DNA of 64,000 bases from Talpa occidentalis. Taxonomy: Eukaryota; Chordata; Mammalia; Eulipotyphla; Talpidae. Location: assembly GCF_014898055.3 (NCBI RefSeq), contig NW_023601322.1, positions 65,748,740 to 65,812,739 of the forward strand, given 5' to 3'. Positions 21,801 to 33,054 of this stretch are shown piece by piece. Every line of letters starts with the position of its first letter. Within the stretch, counting starts at the first letter, position 1. Made by a program: the position numbers and the translations under genes. Under the pieces are notes generated by a model. It was not told where the DNA came from. It did not search any database and saw only the letters and a program-made list of their open reading frames with translations.

Positions 21801-22603
21801 AAAAGAGTGGGGCTGGCTGGACCAGCTCTGTCCCATAAAAATACAAAGCAAGTCACAACTATCAGCCACCTGCATCATTTTACAGTTTCTAGAAACTACA
21901 TTTAAAAAGTAAAAATAAACAGTGAAATTGATTTTAGTATGTTTTGTTTAATCTAACATTTATATCCCAACTGTTGTCATTTTAACATGTAATCAGTATT
22001 TTAAAAATTGTTGCTCTATCTGATGTTCTTTTATGTTTCATCTGTGTGGTGTGGGTGTCTATTACACTTAGAGCACATCTCCATTTGCACCCACCATATT
22101 TCAGATCCCCAAGAGCCACCCGTGCTGCTGGCTGCCCCTCTGGCTGCACAGGCCTAGCCTCTGAGTGTGGACTCTTCATCTCTGCCCAGCTACGTTCCAG
22201 GCTGTGTGTGGCAGGGCATAAGCCAAGTGTATGCCAGTGTCCTTTGGTTCTGCCTGCATGTCAGCCATTTCATCAGATGGACACACCTATTCATGGACTC
22301 TGCAATCTGTCCTTTGAATATTTCTACTTATTTTATAAAATTTATCAAACAGGATATCTCATCTGGTAACCAGACTGTTGACTATTATCTAAATTTAGTT
22401 CTAGTGTTTTCCAGTGGCTCTTTTCCCACACAGTCTGTGTTTATACGTATATAGCAGAGATCATTCATCTTATCAGATGCTAATCACCCAGACACACATT
22501 TAATTATACTCCTGTGCCTTTTGGTTTATCTCCCAACTAGGAATGTTCATTTCCATTAGCAGATTCTGCTTTTCTTAGCAGGCCTTCTATAGTTCTCAGT
22601 CTC
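21801..22603. other. Unrecognised non-coding sequence
   Basis: No repeat recognised. Two overlapping plus-strand open frames (22046-22369 and 22167-22454) have no protein signature. Confidence 0.45.
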
Positions 22604-22714
22604 AAAGTGAGGATGGATGTGAGGATGGGGGAGCCACACCCAAGATGTGCCAAGGGGCATCTCAATCTTGAGGTGTCTTTCATTCAGCCAGTATATCCTC
22701 CACCCTCAGACCTT
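22604..22714 (+). repeat. 111-bp duplicated unit, copy A
   Basis: Matches 24928-25039 in the same orientation at nearly 90% by eye. Long shared words are 'gtggatgtgagga'-like, 'gggggagccacacccaaga', 'catctcaatcttgaggtgtc' and 'ttcattcagcca'. Flanks do not match. It is none of the SINE, LINE or hAT families I recognise here. It could be a local duplication or two copies of an undescribed dispersed repeat. Confidence 0.85.
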
Positions 22715-22849
22715 TAGTTCTCAAGCCATCTTGATTAAAAGCTTCTGATCACTCTAGAGTATTTTGCACAACCCCAAGTCTGGCCACGTTTGTTCCTTCA
22801 AATTGTACAGGGGAGAAAATCAAGTACAACTTGTACCAATAACAAACAG
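22715..22849. other. Unrecognised short stretch
   Basis: Nothing recognised. Confidence 0.5.
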
Positions 22850-23040
22850 TGAAGTGAGCACTTTGCTCAGCACCTGGCACATGTCATCTTATTTCCTTAT
22901 TCTTCTAATAGTTGCATGCGGTAGCTGCTATTATGATGATCATTTTAGAGGTGAGGGGATGAGAAGGGATATGAAACAGAGAACTTAAGTAACTTGCCCA
23001 AGGTCTCCCGGCTAGCAACCATCAGGGCTGGAATCATATG
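22850..23040 (-). repeat. MIR SINE, antisense
   Basis: 'gctcagcacctggcacatgt', 'attttagaggtgaggggatg', 'cttaagtaacttgcccaagg' and 'cagggctggaatc' follow reversed MIR well. Confidence 0.75.
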
Positions 23041-24024
23041 GAGTAATGTTTGGCAACGGAGCAGACCTCCTAAACTCTAAGTTTCACTGTCTGAAAGATG
23101 ATTTGCAAATGTTGCTCCCATTTCTGAGTTTGTAAGGGTGTGGTTCCATACATTATATACCTTCCCGGGGCCTGCTCTTCAAGGGCAAGAAAAAAATCTA
23201 TGTATTCCTGCTATTCTAGGGACTGCCTTGGAAGCAAAATGCCAGGATGTCTGAGGATGCAGGATTCTTGGCTTGAATAGGGGCTGAGACTTGGGTCTGT
23301 TTGGAGCGCAAACTAGGAAGCTCAACAGGGTCACATTAGAACAGGAGCCAGGGCCCCAGTGGGAGGAGTGAAGGAGAGGAAGTGGAGAGGGAGGACTGGC
23401 CTCCAGGGGAAACAAAGGAAGAAAGGGTGAGAGCCCCTTGAGGGAGACAAGACTCAGGGAGGGATTATGCTTTTGCTTTGTTTTGTTTCATTAAAGCCTC
23501 CAGCATTTTGCAATGCTGATGGGGCAAAAAGAGTTGAAGATATAGGAGAGTTCAGAGAGGATGTAGATACTGAAACAGCAAGGACCCTAAAGAGTCTACA
23601 GGAAGAGTTTTGAAGCCCATGGAGGGGAACATGTTTTCTGGTTTGGCGCTAAAGCCTTCTTGTGCAGACATCACTATCACCGCCCACTGCCACCACCTGA
23701 AAATCAATCACTGTCAAAGATTCCCATGACCAGGTGGCTTGGGAAGTCAGGTGTTTATTGTCAGAAACATTTTCTCCTTCTTGGGCCAAAACTCTTGTGC
23801 TTTTCAGCGAAGAAATTCAAAATGTATGGTATCAGACACATATCCAGGGCAGCCCCACATGCAAGTATATCTGTACAAGGCACATGTTGGTCTGTTTCCA
23901 CCTAAAACAATTGTCACCAGCCTTCTTGGGTCCTTGAAATATTCCATCATTTGGTTACCTTACTATATTGTATCATCAAAATTTAAAATACAAATAAGTC
24001 AAAATCATCTTGACAATAGCATCA
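23041..24024. other. Unrecognised non-coding sequence
   Basis: No gene supported. Short overlapping frames at 23660-24095 end inside the L1M that follows. Confidence 0.45.
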
Positions 24025-24490
24025 ACATTCATTGCATGTTATTCATAATGGTCAAAATGTGGAAGTGGCCCAAGTGTCCACTAATAGATGAATAACAAAA
24101 GGTGGGGTATACATGCCATGGAATAGTATTCAGCCTTAAAGAGGAAGGGAATTCTGACACATGGTACAATAGGGAGGGATGAACCTCAAAGACATTATGC
24201 TAAGTAAAACATGTCAGTCAGGAAAAACGACAAAAACTGAGTGATTCTACCCATATTTGGTACCGACAGCAGCCAAATTCAGAGATGAAGAGGAGCTGCA
24301 GGGAGGGAGGCAAAGGGGCTTATCTAATGGGCATGGAGCTTCAGTTTTGCAAGACAGAACGTGCATTTGCTTTAGAAGGGAGATAGAGATGGAGGGTAAT
24401 GGCTACTATACAACATGGATCTGCTGAACTACACTTAAAGATAGTTAGGATGGCATATTTTATGTCATGTCTTTTATCACAGATAAAATG
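24025..24490 (+). mobile_element. Old L1M LINE 3' fragment
   Basis: 'ttattcataatggtcaaaat', 'gtggaagtggcccaagtgtc', 'ggaatagtattcagccttaa' and 'agacattatgctaagtaaaa' are the decayed ORF2 end and 3' UTR of an old L1. Confidence 0.8.
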
Positions 24491-24927
24491 GTCACTTGAT
24501 CACTCATTATCATCTGTTATGAGTTCAGCCTAGCTTTGCTTTTGAGTAATGGAAGAGCAAGGTGCAGGACAGGAAGGGGTTGGGATCACAGTGACAGAGA
24601 CAAGATTCACAGGGACAGTAATTCAGTGAGCTTGGCTTCCCGTCCTGAATTAGGGGGACACCTTCTGGGGTATCAAGACAATGTGAAAGCCCCAGACTCC
24701 TTGAGGAGCTGCTTGAAGGAGAAGGGGACACACCAGCTTGTGTCCTGTTGCCCTTTTATTGATGGTCACCTGGAGAGGCACCCCCTGGTGAAGTAATAAT
24801 ACTACCCAGTTATTCCCGATTATTACTAACTCATGCCATGTGAGTCAGCCACACTGGCTCGCCTGAAAAACCTCCCAGATCTTCCCTCTCACAAGCTGAA
24901 GTAACAGGGCCCCTCACACCAAGGCTT
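24491..24927. other. Unrecognised non-coding sequence
   Basis: No gene or repeat recognised. Confidence 0.5.
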
Positions 24928-25039
24928 AAAGTTGAAGGTGGATGTGAGGACGGGGGAGCCACACCCAAGACCTACCAAAGGACATCTCAATCTTGAGGTG
25001 TCCTTCATTCAGCCAATACCTCCTCCCCCCTCACACCTT
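24928..25039 (+). repeat. 112-bp duplicated unit, copy B
   Basis: Second copy of the unit at 22604-22714, same orientation, 2.3 kb downstream. Differences are about a dozen scattered substitutions plus small indels. Homology ends abruptly at both sides ('aaagt' start, 'acacctt' end). The L1M fragment at 24 kb lies between the copies and is not part of the duplication. Confidence 0.85.
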
Positions 25040-25393
25040 GGGAAAGAAGTCATGTTGGTCATAGAAGAAGAATCTTAAAGTTCTCTCATTAATAAGAGAG
25101 ACAGAATTATTATGCTGGTAAGGAAACACTTAAAGAAGGAATACATTTCATTTCCACACATCTCCAGTTTGAGTTCCCAGCTTAACAGATGCTATTTTTA
25201 TCAAATACTTTCTATTCCACAACATGCTTCGGCAGCTTTCTATTATTGGACAAATCAAGAAAAGTCCACATTGATTTCGCTCCCTTCTGGCTTCTCCCAC
25301 CCTGTTCTGTGGGAGGGGTGGTGGTTTGGGCAGGGCCCTGTCCTTTCAACTGTAGGTAAATGACAAGGAAATGGCAACCATCTGAAAACTTAC
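25040..25393. other. Unrecognised non-coding sequence
   Basis: No gene or repeat recognised. Confidence 0.5.
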
Positions 25394-25480
25394 CTTGATG
25401 CCAAAGACCCCCGGATGAGGGCTCTGCCTTCTCTGCAGATGACATTTCATCCTAGCTTTACTCCATCCCAGATGGCAAAG
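25394..25480 (-). other. Candidate 87-nt exon, minus strand
   Basis: On the minus strand a pyrimidine/T-rich acceptor 'tgttttttgtgttccatcag' ends just before 25480, and a strong donor 'atcaag/gtaagttttc' lies at 25394/25393. The interval is 87 nt (29 codons) and open in one frame, reading LCHLGWSKARM, then CHLQRRQSPHPGVFGIK. The other two frames have stops. No protein family is recognised. It may be a non-coding or alternative exon, or chance. The open frame also continues through both splice sites, which lowers its weight. Confidence 0.2.
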
Positions 25481-26749
25481 CTGATGGAACACAAAAAACA
25501 ATACATATTTTAGAGTATTTACAGCATCACTTTTCCCCATCTCCATTTCCTGAGAAGGATGATTTAGTCTTGGCCATCTAAGTACCAGGGCCTTCTTGTA
25601 CCAAACAGAGGGCCATGCAGGAAGGTATTCTAAATTGTGACGTGTTGTGGATGGGATGGCTTGATGGGGCCACTAAGAAAAGGTAGGAGATTACCTACCA
25701 GAGATAGCAGAATAGACCAGCAGGTGCGAGGAAAGATAACTGAGAGAAGGGGCAGGGATGGGCTGAACTTGGGGGAATTCAAGAGCAAAAGTAAGAGGGA
25801 CTAGAGTAGCAGCTGGGCTGTTATGAGGATGACTGGGGAGAACATATTTTTCAGAAATATTGGTATTATGAATAGAAACCATCCTCCCCCTTGGTATTTT
25901 TAAGAGATTTCAGTAAAAGCGGAAATTGGCCTCAAAGTTGTATTTGGTATAGGGCTGGGGTTTTCTTCAAGGCAGCCTGGACTCCCAGAGGCCAGAGGTC
26001 ACTCATGAAGGAAAACTAGCCTTCACCCCACTTCTTCTATCAACATATACTACTGCCCAGATATTTCATAGGATTGTGTCCTATGGGTTGGGTTTGGGCC
26101 CCAGATGTGTCTTGTTTGGCTTGATGAGAGTTAATTTGTTTAAGTCACCATTGAAAATTGGAATTTCACATTTAAAAAGCCTGCATTTCCTACTTCTCTT
26201 AAAAAAGTTGGAAAATCTGGTAACACGAGACTCTCATTCCCATAAGGCAAAAATAAGCTCATGTTCTCTTGTTAACCCCAGTGCTCACCATGCACATAAG
26301 GTGTGCACGTGCACTATGCCTGACCCACTTCCTGTATTTCTACATGTGGTATCGACAGACACCTGAACTGCCACTGAGGAAAACAGAAAAGTTGAATAAA
26401 AATAAAGTCAACCTGAAGGCATCAGAGAGTGAAAATAATAATGAAGAATCACCAAGCCACGATCTAGAAAAAGACGCGCATTCAGGGAGGCAAGTCCAAC
26501 AAGTGGAAAATCTTATCTCCCTGGGACATTTGTTTCTGGAAGAGAAAACCAAGAAGCTAAATGGCTGAGCAGCACCTAAGCAGTGTTGTAAGCCTTAAGG
26601 ACAAAGAAGTTGGAATGTAGAGCCTAAGGAGAGAGGGACCAATGCCTCCGTATTTGAGCTAGGGTCCTGAAGGACTGCATGTCATAACTGGACAAACTGG
26701 AAATAGACCAGATTTTGCAGGGCCTTAGACGAGTTCCAGTGAGTGTAAT
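25481..26749. other. Unrecognised non-coding sequence
   Basis: No repeat recognised. A plus-strand frame at 26269-26568 rich in Lys/Glu/Asn near the L1 boundary may be L1-derived, but this is unproven. Confidence 0.4.
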
Positions 26750-28800
26750 TCTTCAAATTGGATTAAGGTGATTACAAAACTGTTTGGTTTCCTAGCAAAA
26801 GCAAACGTGGATATCCTCTGGAGAAATGTAACACCATAACGGCTTACACCTACCAACAATTTTTCACATACAATTTCAGCACACATGAAAATAACCAGAC
26901 ACATGAGAAATAAGACAATATGAATGAGATCCAGCAGAAACAACTACAAGAGAAACAACTCCCAAGAAATCCAGTTTGGGAGTTATCAGATACATACTTT
27001 AAAATAAGGATGATGACTATGGATAAGGAAATAAAAATTTGAAAAATGTGGCAGAGAACTGGAAAGTTAAAAAAAGAATGGAGATTTTGAAAACAACCAT
27101 TTACAAGTTTAGAATTGAAAAACATAATAACAAAAGTAAAGAACTCAGTGGATGAGTTTAATAGCAGATTAGATATAGTCAAATCGGTATGATTCAGTGA
27201 ATGAAATGGGAAGTAGGTTTGAAGAAAACATCAGGATGAATCATGGAGCAATAACAATATGGAAAATACTGTGGACAGAATAAGAGATATGGAAGATAAA
27301 GATAAAGTGAATATTGAAGCTCTAGAGGCAGAGGAGAATGACAATAAGGTGCAACAATATTTGAAGAGAAGAGTAGTTGAGAAATTACTAAAGCTGATCA
27401 AGAGAAAAAAAATCGAGTCATAGAATCCAGAGGCCCTGGGAGCCTCAAGCAAGATAAATGAAAAGAAAGCCACACCCAGGTACATCATAGTAAAACAGAT
27501 GAAAATCAAATAAAACAAGACAAGGATGTTAAAAGCAGCTACTATGACTTGGGAAAAAAAAGGAAGAAACTTAGTTTACTTCTTGAGAGAAACAATGGAA
27601 GCTAGAAATTAGTGGAATTCAAATATCTTTCAAGTTTAAGAGAAAATAACTTTGAACCGAGAACTCTTTGTTCACTGAAAACAGCATCCAATAATAAAGA
27701 TGAAGACACAGAATGTGCTAGATTCACCAGCAGTGAATACCAAAGGGTATTCTTTAAGCAGAAGAAAACTGATTTAAGATGATTGGTTATAGGGCCTCCC
27801 CGGTGGCGCAGCGGTTGAGCGCTGGGTTGCGAAACTGCGCGCGGCCTCTGCGGCGCCGGTTCGATCCCCGGCTGCTCCCCGGCCACCGGAGGAGGGTCCC
27901 ACATGGCGCGCAGACCTCTCCTGCCGCCCGCTGCTCCCCTCAGCAGTGTACTTCGGTCCTTCTGCCTGCTCTGCTCCCCGCTCTGGCTCTGGTGAATTCT
28001 CTCACCCTCCCGCGCTTCTGACTGTACCCAGTGCATGTATAAACAAACAAACCAGCAAACAAATAAATAAAGCATGCCTCTATTAAAAAAAAAAAAAAAG
28101 ATGATTGGTTATAGATGCAGGAAGAAATGAAGAACAATACATTCCAAAGACTGCACAAGAAAGCAATGTCCAGGAGTTAAAAGGATTTAAATATGGAACA
28201 AGTATATATATAAAGGGGTAAATGGAATGAAAATAAACTACAGCCCCAGTATTACTCTAGAAGAAGATAAATATAACAAGTAATATTAGACTGTGATAAA
28301 TCAAAGATATATATTGTAATCTCTATGATAACCTCTAAAAGGATAGTAAAAAAAAGTATTCAAGTTCCAAGGTAATAGAGGGAGAAATAAAATATTCAAG
28401 CACTTAAAAAAAGGAAAATAAAAACAAAAAACAAAAAAAGGGGCAGATGAAAATATTTCATTAGATGGGCTTTAAATCTGAATAAATTAGTAATTATGTT
28501 AAATATAAATAAACAAAATAGTTCAATTATAAGTCCAAGAGTACTGAACTGGATAAAACAATCTATATACTGCTAAAACAATAGTTTTTAAAATGTTGAA
28601 AGTGAGGGTGAAAATAATATTAACCAATATTATATTAATAGTATAAACTAATATGAAAGTGGGTTTTAAGGCAAAAAGTAGTACTATAATTAAAGAAGGA
28701 TACACAATAGTGATAAAATGCTTAATTATGAAGCTAAGATCGACAAAAACCACAAGCAGAAGTGAGCAGATAAATGAGTTAAGGATATAGATTATATGAA
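26750..28800 (+). mobile_element. Old L1/HAL1-like LINE, ORF1 to ORF2-start region
   Basis: A long decayed LINE. The first part (about 26880-27450) is A-rich with 'gagatccagcagaaac', 'gatgagtttaatagcagatt', 'agatatggaagataaag', the remains of an ORF1-type coiled coil. The middle has 'ggagcctcaagcaagataaa' and 'ccacacccaggtacatcata', and after the SINE come 'tgtgataaatcaaagatata' and 'ttgtaatctctatgataacc' of the ORF1-ORF2 spacer. All frames are broken by stops. The SINE at 27.8 kb interrupts it and is younger. Confidence 0.75.
27776..28114 (+). repeat. tRNA-derived SINE, young copy (copy 6)
   Basis: SINE (27793-28097) inside the old L1, with perfect 17-bp duplications 'aagatgattggttatag' at 27776-27792 and 28098-28114. 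A box TGGCGCAGCGG and B box GGTTCGATCCC are present. It carries the 11-bp insertion. Its tail, AACAAAC/AATAAATAAA then 'gcatgcctctatt' then A15, shares the unusual 'catgcctctat' word with copy 1, marking both as one recent subset. Confidence 0.92.
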
Positions 28801-29941
28801 CATGATTAGCAAACTTGACTTAGGAGACCTATGTAAAATATTGCATCCAACAATAATAGAATTCATATTACTCAAATATTTATGACTCTCCACCTTTCAA
28901 GGAAATAATATTGACAATCTTCACCTCATTTTATGTTAGGCACGGCCTATAAGATTTGTTTTGGTCAACGAAATGTGAGTGGAAGTATGGGGGTTATTTA
29001 CAAACACAGCTTAAACTAGTCTAGCTTGACTAATAAAAGCATCAAAAGAGAAGGACTATTTTCTCAGCACAGAGATAAGGCTATCTTGAAAATATGTGTG
29101 CCCCAGTCCTGGTGAGTTCTCTGTGGCTTAAACTTCAGGGAGGTGGTGGGGGGACAGGGCCTGGGCAGGGAGAGCCACTCCCAAGAAGAGCCCATGAAGA
29201 TAGGCTAGAGGCAAGTGTGGAAGGACCCTGGATTTAACAAGAAGAAATGGGTGGTGGGCAGAAGTCAGTGGGCAGTTGAGTATTCATGGTAATGGAGAGA
29301 ATGAAATGGGGAGAACAGGGCCTGTGTCAAAGTAGGGACTCAGGCAGAGAATTTTTCTCAATGAACATATTACAGGGTTTTGATTCCATGCCCTAAAGGT
29401 AGCATTATTTAGAATTTTGTATTTCTCCAGCAATTGCCATGCATGCACACATACACACACAAGCCAATTTTAAAAACACAAATTAGATTAACCATACTTT
29501 ATCTGCTATTCTGAACATTTTTTTCCAATTAATGGAATCTTCATGGTTATTTTCTGTGTCATTCCAAAGAGATTTCCCTCTTAGCTATAATTGTATAATT
29601 AGTCTCCACTGACAGATACTTGAGTTGTTTTCACTATTACAATGTTTCAGTGACCATCTTGCTAAAAAGATCCATATAGTTTTATGTCCTCTTTTACAGA
29701 CAATAATACCAGTTTGTAAACATTTAAATGGTGAAAATTTTAGGCTGGGTAACAGGAACACAATCAGGGAGGCCATGAGAGGTGATGTTTTTGGTTACGG
29801 GGTGCCTGGTATGTCTCAATTCTTCCCAAAACAGTGCTCAAACATAGTAGGCATTAATATCTGTTAAATGAAAAAGTAGGTGATCAAAAGAATCTATATC
29901 CATGTAGACACTTGTCAGGCCTTCCCTGTCCTCATCTCCCA
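28801..29941. other. Unrecognised non-coding sequence
   Basis: 'ggtcaacgaaatgtgagtgg' at about 28964 resembles an old LTR-like repeat phrase, but not enough follows to call it. No gene is seen. Confidence 0.4.
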
Positions 29942-30168
29942 CAGGGTTTCTCACCCTCAGCACTACTGACTTTAGGACCCAATACGTTCTTTGTTGTGTG
30001 TGTGTGTGGGGGGGGGGTGCCCTGTGTATTATAGACCATGTAGCAGCACGCCTGGTCTTGATCCACTAAATGCCATTAGCACAATCCCAGTTGCGCAACC
30101 AAAAATGTCTCCAGAAATTGCTCAATGATCCCTGGGGTAAAAAAATCACTCCTGGTTAAGAACCACTG
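29942..30168 (+). mobile_element. hAT-type non-autonomous DNA transposon fossil
   Basis: The ends are diverged terminal inverted repeats: 'cagggtttctcaccctcag' at the left and 'ctggttaagaaccactg' at the right. Interior phrases 'cactactgactttagg', 'ttctttgttgtgtgtgtg', 'agcagcacgcctggtcttga' and 'caaaaatgtctccagaaatt' are those of a common mammalian hAT-like MER element. An internal (GT)n(G)10 run has expanded. The flanking 8-bp duplications are no longer recognisable. Confidence 0.75.
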
Positions 30169-30239
30169 ATTTATAATATGGGTTATATTTGGGTAAGGTC
30201 AAAGGCCCTTTTTCAAAACAACTGACTCTACAAAGTTGC

Positions 30240-30640
30240 TCCTATTTCTCTTCAGTCCTCCCATATTAAAATAGCCTTTCTTCCTGGGTTTTTACAGTCC
30301 TGTCATAGAGGCTCTTGGATTCCTTATTCTTGGTCCAGACATCATTTCTCTAGAGGTACCTTCCCTGACACCTCCCTCATGAATTAGGTCAATCCTTACC
30401 CATATGTTGTCATTCCCCATCACACATTTTCTAATCACCCAGTGTCCCTCCTTGGAAGTACTTTATCAAAGTTGGATTCTTAAATTTACTTAAATAAGTA
30501 TTCATCTTTGTCCCTCACTCAACTCCTTAGAAGGAGCCACAAGTAAGAATTTGCCTTGTAACATGGTTGCTTTTGCTCACCATTTTTACAGTTAGTGCCT
30601 GAAACCATGCCTGATACATAGTAAATGCTCCATGGGCAAA
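30240..30640 (+). repeat. L2 LINE fragment, 3' end
   Basis: 'gaggtaccttccctgacacc' and 'tccctcatgaattaggtc' are L2-like, and the element closes with 'catgcctgatacatagtaa' then 'atgctc', the L2 terminal phrase. The tetranucleotide array begins where the L2 terminal short repeat should be. Confidence 0.65.
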
Positions 30641-30804
30641 TGGATGGTTAGATGGAGGTATGCAGGCAGATAGGTGGGTGGATGGATGGATGGATGAGTG
30701 AGTGAGTGGGTGAGTAGATGGGTAGGTGCATAAGTGAGTGGGCGGATGGGTGGAGGAGTGGATGGTTGGATGGATGGAGGAATGGATGGGTGGATCAATG
30801 GATG
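30641..30804 (+). repeat. (GGAT/GAGT)n tetranucleotide array
   Basis: About 160 bp of imperfect TGGA/GGAT, GAGT and GGTG units. It directly follows the L2 3' end, which naturally ends in tetranucleotide repeats. The minus-strand Pro/His/Ser/Thr-rich frames here are repeat artefacts. Confidence 0.9.
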
Positions 30805-31800
30805 ACTGCTTGTTGTCTGTCAGCAATAGCCAGCCTTAGGACATAGCAGTCTTCACTCATTTTTGCTCCTGTTCTTTCTAAAATGATTTTTAAAAGCCAT
30901 TTTAATACACTCACATTTAAAAATAGATGTTAAATATTCTTCATTAAATTTATATGGCATCAAGATAACTGTAACTCCCAGCATATTGTAAGTATTGCAA
31001 TTTAAAAATGAGACCATGACATCACTTTTTACATGTACCTATAAATCTGTTGATACTTATAAATTATTTCTAATCTGCTCTTGAATTTCCTCACAGTATT
31101 ATTCCTTAAATTCAAGGAATGGGAAAAAATAAAATCCTTAAATTAAAAAAATCCTTAATTAAGGAAAGCTGAATTTAAAGTATTAAAGGAAACTTCCACT
31201 TTGGGATTTTTACATTTGGGGCAATGGGCCTCAGTAAGTCTGGGCTTTCTTGTAAGGGAAAGATTATTATGAACACATACACGGTTTCAGGCAAATCGGT
31301 TTCTGGAAAGAGTATCCACAGAAATTAAGAACCTGAAGATTTATTCTCAAGAAATAATCATTAGTGTGCCCTTGGAAAGTTCTGAAGATCACCATTTTGG
31401 GGGTAATGCAGCCTAGTAGCCTGCAGAGGGCAGTGTTGGACAATTTGTTAAACTCATGGTCTGTTTCCCTGCAGGGAAGCAGAAAGGCAGATTAGTTTAG
31501 ACACAGTTGGGAGCCAGCCTGGGCTGCCCAGCCCAGTCGTCTCTGGTGTGTGCTGTTTGCACCAGCTTGTATTATTAAGTAGAAAACTAGCTCCAGGGTG
31601 AATGGAGACCAGAGACTCTGCCCTATACCTAGAATTAGACCTGGAACCATAAATAGATAAAAACCTCATTCTTTCTCGCCTTAAAGAACTGAAGTTGGGA
31701 AAGAAATCAAGGAATGAGATCACGGGTCTGAATCAACAGTAACGCTTAACTTTACCGCGTATGAAATGAAAACAATTCTGAAATCTCAATAATTTATAGC
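30805..31800. other. Unrecognised AT-rich sequence
   Basis: No gene or repeat recognised. A direct AT-rich repetition 'aaatccttaa' occurs near 31131-31158. Confidence 0.45.
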
Positions 31801-32005
31801 TTTAGGAGACAGTGAGGAAAGCAGTGGAAAGTTCCTTCTTTGGAGTCAGAGGGACTATACTCTCCTATCCCATCCTCAGCCTCCTGGCGGTCCATCAGAA
31901 CAAGATCACCTTCCTCCTGGGCTGCTGCGAGGATAAATGAGACAGCACAGGAAAAATACTCAGCACATGAATGACATTTAGCAAGAACTCACTAAGTATC
32001 TGTGG
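31801..32005 (+). repeat. MIR SINE
   Basis: 'gcagtggaaagttccttctt', 'tggagtcagagggactatac', 'gaggataaatgagacagcac' and 'catgaatgacatttagcaag' follow MIR order. Confidence 0.5.
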
Positions 32006-32953
32006 TGCTAGTGAATTGGCCATGATGCTGAATTGGCATTTTGTCAGGCATGAGTGTTTGAAAATGCATTCGAAGAGGAAGAATTAGAGGTGAAATACCA
32101 AGCTATTGCAGTGTTTTACGTTTTACAAGCCTAAGAGTTAGAAGCAGAAACAGCCAGGAGAGGCAGGCAGAATCAGTGCGATTCAGGGTTAGGGCCTCAC
32201 TCCGGGACATGGTTCAGGGTGCCTGCCAGGTCTGTTCCTCCCAATGCTGAGAAGAGGGTCTCTGTGCCTAAAATAGTGCATATGTGACAGTCATGTGGAT
32301 GTCAACTCTATGACACGACCACCAGCCTCAGACATAAAAGCAAAGACTTTCCTCATCACATTTATCTTTTGTGAGACCTCAAAAGGGATGAGGACTGGTT
32401 GGAAAAATGTTAGTAATCTGGGTAAATGGCTCCATGTCCTCAAAGTAAGGTTCAGAGCAAGACTCCCAGCCTTCTGCCTTACACGGGGAAAGGTAGCAGG
32501 AACTAGTTGAGAAAGAGGAATGGAGTCAACTTGGATGAGATAACTGTCCTTTCACCTGGCAGCTGTCCAGCCCCCAAATAGCTTTTGTGTCCAGTCCAAA
32601 AACAAGATCACATGAGAAGGGGAGAAGTAAATACACAAGTGCTTGTCCTTGCACCATCCGTGGGTACACCAGCATCAGACACACTGCTGGGGGCCCCAGG
32701 GGGGCTGCACTTCACTGCCTCCCTCCCTGGGTTCCATGAGGCTGAGACCACCTGCATCAGGGCCAGTGCGCTGTGTGGTTTACGTGCAGCCTTTCTCGTA
32801 AGGTTCCCTCAACTCCACTCACACCAAAGGGGGAGCAGAAGAGAAAGGTCAAGCAGATCCAGGAGCCTGGACTCCAGGGGAAAAGCGCATCGCCTCCTTT
32901 TGCTGAAGGACACTCCCTTCTGATGGAGAATGGGAACTCCCTTCCTCCTGCAG
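32006..32953. other. Unrecognised non-coding sequence
   Basis: GC and CpG content rises after about 32600. No repeat is recognised and no conserved protein is seen in frames of 68-112 codons. Confidence 0.4.
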
Positions 32954-33054
32954 CAGCCTGTCTGCAGCGGTCCTGGTAGGTCAGCGTGGAAGCTGTAGGC
33001 TATTGCAGCTGCCGAAACCCCAGAGAGAAAGTGCCTCAGAGCCAAAGCCAAGAG
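32954..33054 (+). other. Candidate 101-nt exon, plus strand
   Basis: A good acceptor 'ctcccttcctcctgcag' ends at 32953 and a strong donor 'ccaagag/gtgagtgc' lies at 33054/33055. The interval has several CpGs and stays open in one frame (SLSAAVLVGQRGSCRLLQLP, then KPQRESASEPKPRG), while another frame has a stop. The peptide is low-complexity in its second half and resembles no protein I know, so a non-coding exon or chance is at least as likely. Confidence 0.22.

Noticed and set aside
30527..30826. Ser/Thr/His/Pro repeat protein on the minus strand
   Set aside because: Translation of the tetranucleotide array.
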